Assembly: GCF_046707225.1 (NCBI RefSeq)
Contig: NZ_JBJKOP010000051.1
Location: 79,022 to 143,021, forward strand
Direction of reading: 5' to 3'
Source of the DNA: Caproicibacter sp046707225
GTDB lineage: Bacteria > Bacillota > Clostridia > Oscillospirales > Acutalibacteraceae
Length of the DNA stretch: 64,000 bases
The notes under the pieces were generated by a model, which worked only from the letters and a program-made list of their open reading frames with translations, did not search any database and was not told where the DNA came from. The position numbers and the translations under genes were made by a program. Shown here one piece after another: positions 18,062 to 25,512 of this stretch (position 1 is the first letter of the stretch; every line of letters begins with the position of its first letter).

Positions 18062-18400
18062 TTATTCCTGCGAAAGTCCCGTGCGGTACAGCGGAATCAC
18101 ATTGATCACCGGCACCTCGTAGGGATGCGCCGCTTTCACGGCGCGGATGGTTTCGTCCACTTTTTCCTGTTTGCAGATGACTTCCACCTTGTACTCTCTG
18201 CCGGTGCAAAGCCGGCCAACTTCTCCGCTGTAAGGGCGGCTTCCTTCCAGAGGTCGCCAGCAGCCGGTTACTTCGCCGTAGGAAAGGCAGCTGTCATAAT
18301 TTCCGATATGACCCGCGTCTGCTCTTTGCAGCGCCTGCCGGATTTCTTCCAGATGAGTGACCGGAACAAAAATTTCCATTTTGCAGAATTCAAATTCCAA
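18062..18400 (-). CDS. Stand-alone Nif3/YqfO-insert (CutA/PII-like) domain protein
   Basis: 112 residues from a TTG start at 18400, chosen because AGAAGGGA lies six bases upstream and the conserved part (KMEIFVPVTHLEEIRQAL) begins just after. Seen: NYDSCLSYGEVTGCWRPLEGSRPY and KVEVICKQEKVDETIRAVKAAHPYEVP, the pattern of the ferredoxin-like insert domain of Nif3 family proteins such as B. subtilis YqfO. The Nif3 metal-binding body itself is absent. Function unknown; a small-ligand sensor is possible. Cotranscribed with gamma-glutamyltransferase. Confidence 0.75.
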   Translation of the reverse strand: MEFEFCKMEIFVPVTHLEEIRQALQRADAGHIGNYDSCLSYGEVTGCWRPLEGSRPYSGEVGRLCTGREYKVEVICKQEKVDETIRAVKAAHPYEVPVINVIPLYRTGLSQE

Positions 18401-18597
18401 CGCCGTCCCTTCTTTCTTTGTTTTATTATAATCTTCAAACTTCAACCTGTAAATCAATATAATAACGATATTTATTATTATTTTATAAAAATCATTCGTT
18501 TTTTCCTTAAAATTTCAGTGTTTCACCGGTGGATTTTACCATAAATTCAGGGTATGATGATAATAGAGAAAAGATCAAAAGAAATGAGGTGCTCCAT

Positions 18598-19197
18598 ATG
18601 ACCGATACCTTTTTAAAAGTGCTGGAAAACCGTCGATCCGTTTATTCCATCGGCAAAGAACCCAGTGTTTCAGAGGAAGAGATTCTCTCCATCGTGCGCC
18701 GCGCAGTTATCGCGTCGCCAAGCGCATTCAACTCGCAAAGTTCCCGGGCAATCGTTCTGTTTGGAAAGGAACACGACAAGCTGTGGGATGACACCAAAGC
18801 CATTCTAAAAGGGATCGTCCCCGCAGAAAACTTCGCCAAAACGGAAGAAAAGATCGACTCATTCCGCGGCGGAACCGGAACCGTCCTCTATTTTGAAGAT
18901 CAGAACGTTGTCACCGGTCTGCAGGAACGCTTTCCTTTATATAAGGATAATTTTCCGGTCTGGTCCCTTCAGTCCTCCGGAATGCTTCAGCTGGCCGTCT
19001 GGAGCGCGTTGGAAGAAGCCGGGCTCGGCGCGAGCCTGCAGCACTACAACCCGCTGATTGATGAAAAAGTGAGGCAGCACTGGGGCGCTCCGAAGAACTG
19101 GAAGCTGCTGGGTCAAATGCCGTTCGGCAGTGTGACGGGAAACCCTGGTCCAAAGGAAAATCTGCCCGTAGACGAACGAGTCAAAGTATTTCGGTAG
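18598..19197 (+). CDS. Nitroreductase family protein
   Basis: 199 residues from ATG 18598 (GAGGTG just upstream); an upstream in-frame ATG at 18529 lacks an RBS. Seen: LENRRSVYSIG at the N-terminus (FMN phosphate contact), SPSAFNSQSSRAIVLFG, LAVWSALEEAGLGASLQHYNP and a C-terminal MPFGSVTG. Family knowledge: FMN-dependent NAD(P)H oxidoreductases that reduce nitro compounds, quinones or enones in the cytosol; this one resembles the fungal HBN1 / bacterial YdgI-like branch. The gpmA gene starts 16 bases later, suggesting one transcript. Confidence 0.88.
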   Translation: MTDTFLKVLENRRSVYSIGKEPSVSEEEILSIVRRAVIASPSAFNSQSSRAIVLFGKEHDKLWDDTKAILKGIVPAENFAKTEEKIDSFRGGTGTVLYFEDQNVVTGLQERFPLYKDNFPVWSLQSSGMLQLAVWSALEEAGLGASLQHYNPLIDEKVRQHWGAPKNWKLLGQMPFGSVTGNPGPKENLPVDERVKVFR

Positions 19198-19213
19198 AAA
19201 CGGAGGCCCGCAG

Positions 19214-19957
19214 ATGAAACTGGTCTTGGTTCGGCACGGAGAAAGCGAATGGAACAAAAAGAATCTGTTCACCGGCTGGACGGATGTTGACCTGACCGAC
19301 ACCGGCAGGCAGGAAGCCGCGAATGCGGGCGAACTGCTCCGCCGGGAGGGTTTTGACTTCGACCTCTGCTATACTTCGTATTTAAAAAGAGCCATCCACA
19401 CCCTGAACCTCGCTTTAGAGCAGCTGGACCGGGAATGGCTGACGGTCATGAAAAGCTGGAAGCTGAACGAGCGGCATTACGGTGCGCTTCAGGGGCTGAA
19501 CAAAGCGGAAACCTCGCAGAAATACGGCGAAGAGCAGGTACGGGTGTGGCGGCGCTCCTTCGACGTCCGGCCGCCCCTCCTCAACGAGGACGACGACCGG
19601 AATCCCCGCCGTCTGGAGCAATACCGTGCCGCCCCGCCGCAGGAGCTGCCGCTCGGGGAAAGCCTGGAAGACACCATTGCGCGCGTCGTTCCGTATTTTG
19701 AAAAAACGATTCGCAAAGAAATGCAGAACGGAAAGCGCGTCCTGATTGCTGCCCACGGGAACTCCCTTCGCGCTCTGGTCTATCATTTCGAAAAGCTGTC
19801 AAAAGAGGAAATTACCAAAGTGAACATCCCAACCGGCGTTCCCTTGGTCTATACCTTTGACGAACACTGGAATGTAACGGAGAAGAAATACCTTGGCGAC
19901 CCGAATTTGATCCGGGCAAAAATCGAGAGCGTTGCAAACCAGGGAAAGAAACAGTAA
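19214..19957 (+). CDS. gpmA: 2,3-bisphosphoglycerate-dependent phosphoglycerate mutase
   Basis: 247 residues, the normal length of dPGM. Seen: LVLVRHGESEWNKKNLFTGWTDVDLT with the catalytic histidine at 8, ERHYGALQGLNK, and AAHGNSLRALV with the second catalytic histidine. Catalyses 3-phosphoglycerate to 2-phosphoglycerate in glycolysis in the cytosol. RBS GGAGG lies upstream of ATG 19214. Its mRNA ends near an inverted repeat (19971-20000) that also covers the RBS of the next gene. Confidence 0.96.
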   Translation: MKLVLVRHGESEWNKKNLFTGWTDVDLTDTGRQEAANAGELLRREGFDFDLCYTSYLKRAIHTLNLALEQLDREWLTVMKSWKLNERHYGALQGLNKAETSQKYGEEQVRVWRRSFDVRPPLLNEDDDRNPRRLEQYRAAPPQELPLGESLEDTIARVVPYFEKTIRKEMQNGKRVLIAAHGNSLRALVYHFEKLSKEEITKVNIPTGVPLVYTFDEHWNVTEKKYLGDPNLIRAKIESVANQGKKQ

Positions 19958-19970
19958 ACTCTGATAGAAA

Positions 19971-20000
19971 CCTCCCCGCGGCACATACTAAGCGGGGAGG
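19971..20000 (+). promoter_or_regulatory. Hairpin that buries the RBS of the next gene
   Basis: CCTCCCCGC (19971-19979) pairs perfectly with GCGGGGAGG (19992-20000), 12-base loop. The 3' arm contains most of the near-perfect Shine-Dalgarno GGAGGTGAT (19997-20005) of the small gene that follows. It could be a weak terminator of gpmA, a translational switch, or both. Confidence 0.6.
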
Positions 20001-20248
20001 TGATTCTTATCTCAAAAGCGAGCGTTTATTTCAGCCTGAAGCATCCGGAAGATCAGAGAGACTGTGAAGAAATCAAGCGCAGTCTCGATTCGATTCCCGG
20101 AGTGATCTCCGTGAGCATCAGCAGAGACCGCGACAGGGTCGCCGTCGATTACGATACGACCGGCACCGGACCGGACCGCCTTCGCAGCAAGCTGGGCGAA
20201 TGCGGATGTTCCATTGAAGCGGAGCACTGGCAGGAACACAAAATGTAA
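20000..20248 (+). CDS. Small HMA-fold-like protein lacking the CxxC metal motif
   Basis: Up to 82 residues. Seen: SVYFSLKHPEDQRDCEEIKRSLDSIPGVISVSISRDRDRVAVDYD, the beta-alpha-beta pattern of heavy-metal-associated domains, with no CxxC. The start is uncertain: GTG 20000 is the first usual start codon but overlaps the strong GGAGGTGAT sequence, so initiation may occur a few codons later at ATT or ATC (20003 or 20009). Function unknown; the missing cysteines argue against classic copper chaperone activity. The context (after gpmA) gives no clear hint. Confidence 0.65.
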   Translation: MILISKASVYFSLKHPEDQRDCEEIKRSLDSIPGVISVSISRDRDRVAVDYDTTGTGPDRLRSKLGECGCSIEAEHWQEHKM

Positions 20249-20285
20249 AAAAGCCGCGCGGATAAATTGCAGCCGCGCGGCTTTT
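20249..20285. terminator. Bidirectional terminator
   Basis: AAAAGCCGCGCGG (20249-20261) pairs with CCGCGCGGCTTTT (20273-20285), 13-bp stem, with a T-rich tail on both strands. It separates the plus-strand gpmA unit from the minus-strand helicase. Confidence 0.9.
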
Positions 20286-20301
20286 CTTGATTTTTACAGC
20301 T

Positions 20302-21981
20302 CTATTTTTTTCCTGCGGTTCTGCGGCCCCGGTAGGGCGCTCCCCCTTTGCCTTGCCCTCGCCAGCTCTTTTTTGGGGTTCCCTGCCGGCGCTCCTGCTG
20401 CCCGGTCTTTCCGGAAACGGTAAAATGAACCGTGCGCTGGCGGAACTTCCACGCGGACATTTTTCGGGCAACCAAAGCGGCGTCTTTCTCGGAAAGCTCA
20501 ATCGTGGCATATTCCCGGTAAATATTGATTTTTCCGATCGCGCCGACCGGGAGCCCCGTGGCGGCGGCGATTTCCGCAATCAGAATTTCGGGCCTGATTT
20601 TGTCGTTGGTTCCGATGTCCGCATGAACCCGCATCGTCCCGGTTTTCTCCGGTTCCGGCTGCATCCGGCGGATATTGCGGACGGAATCAAGCCTGCGGTT
20701 TTTTCCGGCGGTCAGCGTGCACAGCGCGGCAGCCACCCGCAGCGGAGAATATCCCTGCTCTTCCAGCGATTTCAAGTAGGGAATCCACGTTTCGCCGCTG
20801 TTTTCATCCGCAAGCTCCTTTAAATTCCCCAGGAATTTCTTCAGACGCCGCTCATGGATTTCTTCAAGATCCGGAACCGCGGCCTCGCTGATTTTTGCAT
20901 TCATAAACCGTTCCAGCGACCGCATCCGCTCCATCTGGCTCCTGTTCGCCGCGAGCGTGTGGGATGAACCCGTCCGGCCCGCACGCCCGGTCCGACCGAT
21001 CCGGTGGATATAATACTCGTTTTCCTGCGGAATATCAAAATTGAAAACCGCGTCGATATCCTCAACGTCGATGCCGCGCGCCGCAACGTCGGTCGCAATC
21101 AGCAGGCTGCTGCGGCCGTGTTTAAAATCGTTCATAACCTGCGTGCGCTGGCTTTGCTTCATGTCGCCGTGCAGGGCTGCCGCCTGAAATCCGCTGTCGT
21201 TCAGGTCGGTGCAAAGCTCCTCTACCATTTTTTTCGTGTTGCAGAAAATCAGCGCGCGCTTCGGGCGGTGATATTCCAGAAGAAGCTTGAGCGCATTCAC
21301 TTTGTCTTTCTGCGGCACACGGTAATAAAACTGCGAAATGCCGTCAACGGTCTTCTGGCCTCCGTCCACCGCTACCATGGCGGGGTCGGTCTGGAAATCC
21401 TTTGTGATCGCCATAATCGCCGGCGGAATCGTCGCGCTGAACAGCACGGTCTGCCTTTTTTCCGGCGCCTGCTTCAGGATGGTCTGAATATCCTCCAAAA
21501 AGCCCATGTTCAGCATTTCGTCCGCTTCGTCGAGGACTACCGTCCGCAAATTATCGAGCGTCAGCGTTCTGCGGCGCAAATGATCCATGACGCGCCCCGG
21601 CGTGCCGATGACGATCTGCGCGGTTTTGAGCTGATGGATCTGCCCCGGCATCGACTGCCCGCCGCATACCGTGGAGATTCCGATCCGGCTGAGATATTTT
21701 GAATATTTGTGTATTTCGTCGCTGATCTGCATGGCAAGTTCCCGCGTCGGGCTCAGAATCAGCGCCTGCCCTCTGGAACCGTCACCGAGCGCCGTCATCT
21801 GGACGACCGGAATGCCGAACGCGGCGGTTTTTCCCGTTCCCGTGCTGGAACGCCCGATGAGATCCCTGCCCTCCAGAATCAGGGGAATCGATCCCGACTG
21901 AATGTCTGTGGCGGAGGTATATCCCATTTCTTCCACCGCGCGTAAAATTTCCGGTAATAAGTTCAATTCTTTAAACTGCAT
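20302..21981 (-). CDS. DEAD-box RNA helicase with DbpA-type RNA-binding domain
   Basis: 559 residues. Seen in order: Q-motif region (FKELNLLPEILRAVEEMG), motif I SSTGTGKT, PTRELAMQ, GTPGR, DEAD motif VLDEADEML, SAT, ATDVAARGIDV and HRIGRTGRAG. Then, at about 440-525, a DbpA/DeaD-type RRM-like domain (MRVHADIGTNDKIRPEIL...), and last a basic, Arg/Gly/Lys-rich tail. Unwinds RNA in ribosome assembly, mRNA decay or cold adaptation (family knowledge; CshA/DeaD-like). Single gene, transcribed divergently from the M24 peptidase. Confidence 0.95.
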   Translation of the reverse strand: MQFKELNLLPEILRAVEEMGYTSATDIQSGSIPLILEGRDLIGRSSTGTGKTAAFGIPVVQMTALGDGSRGQALILSPTRELAMQISDEIHKYSKYLSRIGISTVCGGQSMPGQIHQLKTAQIVIGTPGRVMDHLRRRTLTLDNLRTVVLDEADEMLNMGFLEDIQTILKQAPEKRQTVLFSATIPPAIMAITKDFQTDPAMVAVDGGQKTVDGISQFYYRVPQKDKVNALKLLLEYHRPKRALIFCNTKKMVEELCTDLNDSGFQAAALHGDMKQSQRTQVMNDFKHGRSSLLIATDVAARGIDVEDIDAVFNFDIPQENEYYIHRIGRTGRAGRTGSSHTLAANRSQMERMRSLERFMNAKISEAAVPDLEEIHERRLKKFLGNLKELADENSGETWIPYLKSLEEQGYSPLRVAAALCTLTAGKNRRLDSVRNIRRMQPEPEKTGTMRVHADIGTNDKIRPEILIAEIAAATGLPVGAIGKINIYREYATIELSEKDAALVARKMSAWKFRQRTVHFTVSGKTGQQERRQGTPKKSWRGQGKGGAPYRGRRTAGKK

Positions 21982-22127
21982 GTTGCTTCCTTAATCTCAT
22001 ATTATTTTTTATTTCCCTTTATTATAGCATAGATCGGAAAAGAATCCTATATGCACAGAGTCGGTCCGTTTTCGGTTTTCTTCACAGATTTTGTCACAAA
22101 AGCCCTCGTACCCCTGAAAATCCCGAC

Positions 22128-22156
22128 TTGAAAACCGTGCTGGAAAACGGTAAAAT
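22128..22156 (+). promoter_or_regulatory. Promoter of the M24 peptidase gene
   Basis: TTGAAA (22128-22133), 17-base spacer, TAAAAT (22151-22156), 34 bases before the start codon at 22190. Confidence 0.6.
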
Positions 22157-22189
22157 AATTTTACACAAGCTGGAAGGAAGCAGAAAGCA

Positions 22190-23263
22190 ATGAACCGAAA
22201 ACGACTGAAAAAAGTCATTGATCAGATGCAAAAAGAAGGATTGAGCCAGATTCTGGTAACGGCCACCCCGTCCGTTTATTACCTGACCGGAATCTGGGTG
22301 GAACCGTTCGAGCGCATGTTTGCGCTGTACCTGCGAGACGACGGCACCGCAAAGCTGTTCGGAAACGAATTGTTCTGCCTGCGGCCCCAGGAAGGGCTGG
22401 AGCTGATTCTGCACAAGGACGGCGAAAATCCGGTGGCCGGCCTGTCCGCCGCATTGCGGCCCGGTAAAATCGGAATCGACAAAACATGGAAAGCCGGATT
22501 TCTGATCGGCCTTCTGCAAAGCAGAAGCGATCTGACGCCCGTCGAAGGCTCCGCGCCGATCGACCTTGCCCGCATGCGAAAGGACGAGGAAGAAATCGAG
22601 GCGATGCGTCACGCATCCCGGGTCAACGACCGTGTCATGGCTGCGGCGGTCGGCATGGTGCGCGAAGGCGCCCGGGAAAACGAAATTGCGCTCGCCGTTC
22701 AGAATCTGTACGCCCAAAACGGCGGCGACCACTCCCCCGAAATTGAAATTGCCTCGTTCGGCGCAAACGCGGCCGATCCGCATCACGAACCGTCCGACAC
22801 CGTCTTAAAAGACGGCGACTGCGTTGTTCTCGACCTGTTCAACCCGATTCACCGCTACTGGTGCGACATGACGCGAACCGTCTTTTTCCGCAGCGCGGGA
22901 GCGCGGCAGCGGGAAGTTTACGACGCGGTGAAACGCGCGAATCTGGCGGCGGAAGCTTTCATCCGCCCCGGCGTGCCGATGAGCGAAATCGACCGCGCGG
23001 CGCGGAGTGTGCTGGAACAGGCGGGATACGGGAAATACTTCACGCACCGGCTTGGCCACGGCTGCGGGCTCGACTGCCACGAGTCACCGGACAACGGCCC
23101 CTCCTGCGGGGTGATCGCCCAGCCGGGCATGGTGTTTTCCGTCGAACCGGGCGCTTATCTTCCGGGCGAATTCGGCGTGCGAATCGAAGACCTTGTGCTT
23201 GTGACGGACTTCGGCTGCGAGGTATTGAACCGTTACACGAAGGATTTGACCGTGATTTCATAA
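22190..23263 (+). CDS. M24 family Xaa-Pro peptidase
   Basis: 357 residues, the size of PepQ/YpdF-type aminopeptidase P proteins. Seen: creatinase-like N-terminal domain (SVYYLTGIWVEPFERMFAL), then the pita-bread metallopeptidase domain with metal ligands in VVLDLFNPIHRYWCDMTRTVF (two Asp), HRLGHGCGLDCHE (His), and SVEPGAYLPGEFGVRIEDLVLV (two Glu). The first-Asp motif reads DLF where DxG is usual, a mild deviation. Cytosolic removal of residues before proline is the expected role. GAAGGAAG precedes ATG 22190; a terminator follows directly. Confidence 0.93.
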   Translation: MNRKRLKKVIDQMQKEGLSQILVTATPSVYYLTGIWVEPFERMFALYLRDDGTAKLFGNELFCLRPQEGLELILHKDGENPVAGLSAALRPGKIGIDKTWKAGFLIGLLQSRSDLTPVEGSAPIDLARMRKDEEEIEAMRHASRVNDRVMAAAVGMVREGARENEIALAVQNLYAQNGGDHSPEIEIASFGANAADPHHEPSDTVLKDGDCVVLDLFNPIHRYWCDMTRTVFFRSAGARQREVYDAVKRANLAAEAFIRPGVPMSEIDRAARSVLEQAGYGKYFTHRLGHGCGLDCHESPDNGPSCGVIAQPGMVFSVEPGAYLPGEFGVRIEDLVLVTDFGCEVLNRYTKDLTVIS

Positions 23264-23291
23264 ACAATCAGTAATAACCAAGTATTAATAT

Positions 23292-23330
23292 ACAGGAAGT
23301 TTGAGCAAAAAGCAAACTTCCTGTCTTTTT
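23292..23330 (+). terminator. Terminator after the M24 peptidase gene
   Basis: ACAGGAAGTTT (23292-23302) pairs with AAACTTCCTGT (23314-23324), followed by CTTTTT: a canonical Rho-independent terminator on the plus strand. Confidence 0.9.
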
Positions 23331-23333
23331 ATG

Positions 23334-24581
23334 CTAGAAATCGCGCGTGAAAATATCGCTGTGTTCCAAAAGGCTCTCCACCGTGTCGAATCCAAGCCGG
23401 TGCAGCAGTTCAATGACAAAAGGATTGTCGATCGGCGTCGGGTACGTCGCCTCGTCCCCGTAGCGATAAACGTTTCTGCGCCCCTCCTCCGCCGGAATCA
23501 GTGCCTTCGGCCCGCCGACGCATCCGCCGACACACCCCATGCCCTCGATGAAATTCGCCGTGACTTTTCCTTCCAGAACGTCGCCGAGCATTTTTTTGCA
23601 GCCCGGCACTCCGTCCGCCTGCGCGGCGCGCACCGTGATTTTCCGGTCGGGGTTCAGCCGCTTCACGGTTTTCTGAACCGCCTCGCTCACGCCGCCCGTG
23701 CTCGCGTAAATCCTGCCCGCGCGAGAGGAATGGTCGCGCTCGTCCTCCGGCATTTCCGCGGGGTCGATTCCGGCAAAATCGAAGATGTCCCGCATCTCCT
23801 GAAAAGTGAGAACATGGTCGGTCGAATCCGCCACATCCTTTTCGCGCGCCTCGGCCTTTTTGGCAAGGCACGGGCCGATAAAGACGGTCAGCGCCTTCGG
23901 ATACAGCGTTTTGATCGACCGGCCGCAGGCGACCATGGGGGAAACGGACCCGGGAACATGCGGAATCAGCTCGTGGTAGACCCGGCGGATCATTGCAATC
24001 CACATGGGGCAGCAGCAGCTGGTCAGCTGATAATCCTCTTCGTTCAGAATATTGCGGTCGAATTCCAGCGCCTCCTTGAGCGTCAGGATATCCGCGAACA
24101 GCGCGACCTCCACCATCCCGGCAAAACCGATGCGCTTAAAGGCCGTGCGAAGCCTGCCCGGCGTGACCCTGCCGCTGAATTGGTTGATAAACGCCGGGGC
24201 AATCATCGCGTAGACCGGCGCGCCGGAGTGATGAATTGCTTCCAGAGCGGGCAGAATATCGCGGCTTTCCGTCAGCTTATGCGCCTTGCAGGCTTCCACG
24301 CAATCCTCACACCCGACGCAAAGCTCTTTGTTTACCGTCAGGTTTCCCTTCTCGTCCCGGTACAGCGCGTCGAACAGGCATTTCCCCGCACAGGCCGCGC
24401 GGTCGTTTTCCGAGCAGGCGCAGTCCCCAATGCGGATGACCGGCGGATGACGCTCCGGATTCAGCAGACAGTCCAGCTGGTGCGGATCGTATTTTTCCCG
24501 CCGAACCTGCTCCAGCTCCTCCGGCAGCCTGTTCTGTACGGAAGCCCTGACCAGCCTTTCGTATAACTCGTTAAATGTCAT
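23334..24581 (-). CDS. [FeFe]-hydrogenase-like iron-sulfur protein
   Basis: 415 residues. Seen: Cys54, Cys56, Cys64, Cys68, then a 4Fe-4S ferredoxin motif CxxCxxCxxxC at 88-98. The H-cluster motifs follow: L1 TSCCCPMW (187-194), L2 IGPCLAKKAE (236-245) and L3 EGMGCVGGCVGG (346-357). All four H-cluster cysteines are present, but the protein is shorter than classic monomeric [FeFe] hydrogenases, with only one standard ferredoxin cluster and GPC in place of MPC in L2. It may be a small hydrogenase (HydS / HfsB-like group) or a hydrogen sensor; which one is not decidable here. It stands alone, without visible maturases. Confidence 0.85.
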   Translation of the reverse strand: MTFNELYERLVRASVQNRLPEELEQVRREKYDPHQLDCLLNPERHPPVIRIGDCACSENDRAACAGKCLFDALYRDEKGNLTVNKELCVGCEDCVEACKAHKLTESRDILPALEAIHHSGAPVYAMIAPAFINQFSGRVTPGRLRTAFKRIGFAGMVEVALFADILTLKEALEFDRNILNEEDYQLTSCCCPMWIAMIRRVYHELIPHVPGSVSPMVACGRSIKTLYPKALTVFIGPCLAKKAEAREKDVADSTDHVLTFQEMRDIFDFAGIDPAEMPEDERDHSSRAGRIYASTGGVSEAVQKTVKRLNPDRKITVRAAQADGVPGCKKMLGDVLEGKVTANFIEGMGCVGGCVGGPKALIPAEEGRRNVYRYGDEATYPTPIDNPFVIELLHRLGFDTVESLLEHSDIFTRDF

Positions 24582-24706
24582 CGGAATCTCCCTCTTTCTT
24601 TGCTTCCCTGATATAATTCCCTTTTTGTTCGCTTTTTAGCAGATATGCTGAAAATTCCTGCTTTGGCTCAGACGGATCAGGCCGGAAAAAGATTGTTACA
24701 ATTTTG

Positions 24707-24734
24707 TTGATTGAAAAAAATAAAAAATTAGAAT
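24707..24734 (+). promoter_or_regulatory. Promoter of the ABC / repeat-protein / permease operon
   Basis: TTGATT (24707-24712), 16-base A-rich spacer, TAGAAT (24729-24734), 58 bases before ATG 24793. Candidate by pattern only. Confidence 0.45.
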
Positions 24735-24792
24735 ACAATGAGAATTGTTATATTTTGGGAGAAATGCCGACCCGGTCGGAAGGGGGAATTCT

Positions 24793-25512
24793 ATGGACAT
24801 GATCAGTATCCGCGACATTCGGAAAGTGTATCATATCGGCACGGAAAAAGTCGTCGCGCTGGGCCGAATCAGTTTAAGCGTCGCACAAGGGGAAATCTGC
24901 TGTATTCTGGGGACCTCCGGTTCCGGAAAATCCACGCTGCTGAACGTCATGGCCGGTCTGGAACGGCCGTCGCGCGGCAGCGTGATTATCGGCGGCACGG
25001 ACGTTACAAAGTACTCTGAAAAACAGTGGGCTCTATTCCGCCAGAAAAACGTCGGCTTTATTTTTCAGTCCTACAATCTGCTGCCGACCATGACCGCCGT
25101 TGAAAACGTCGCGCTGCCCCTCGCATTCCGAGGGGTCGCAAAAGAGCTCAGAACCGGAAAGGCGGTCAAAATGCTTCGCGCGGTGCGGCTCGGGGACCGG
25201 CTGCTTCACCGGCCGACCCAGATGAGCGGCGGCCAGCAGCAGCGCGTGGGCATCGCGCGCGCCTTCGTGGCAAGGCCGAAGCTGATTTTCGCCGACGAAC
25301 CGACCGGGAATCTGGACAGCAAAACCGGGCAGGAGGTCATGGAGCTGATGGTCGCGATGGCGCGGAAATACGGCGAGACCCTGATTATCGTGACGCACGA
25401 CCCGGAAATTGCAAAATACGCCGAGCGCATCATCACCATCCACGACGGAAGCAAGGTCTCGGACGAAAGCAGTCCCGCAGCAGCGGGGAAAAAGGAGGAG
25501 CCTGAATCATGA
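24793..25512 (+). CDS. ABC transporter ATPase, MacB/LolD-like
   Basis: 239 residues from ATG 24793 (AAGGGGG upstream); an earlier ATG at 24745 has no RBS. Seen: Walker A GTSGSGKST, Q-loop FIFQSYNLLPTMTAVENV, signature MSGGQQQRVGIARAF, Walker B LIFADEPTGNLDS and H-loop VTHDPE. Family knowledge: the MacB/LolD/FtsE class drives mechanotransmission through FtsX-type permeases rather than classical transport. The ATGA overlap with the next gene ties it to the secreted repeat protein and the permease at 27364-28698. Confidence 0.95.
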   Translation: MDMISIRDIRKVYHIGTEKVVALGRISLSVAQGEICCILGTSGSGKSTLLNVMAGLERPSRGSVIIGGTDVTKYSEKQWALFRQKNVGFIFQSYNLLPTMTAVENVALPLAFRGVAKELRTGKAVKMLRAVRLGDRLLHRPTQMSGGQQQRVGIARAFVARPKLIFADEPTGNLDSKTGQEVMELMVAMARKYGETLIIVTHDPEIAKYAERIITIHDGSKVSDESSPAAAGKKEEPES

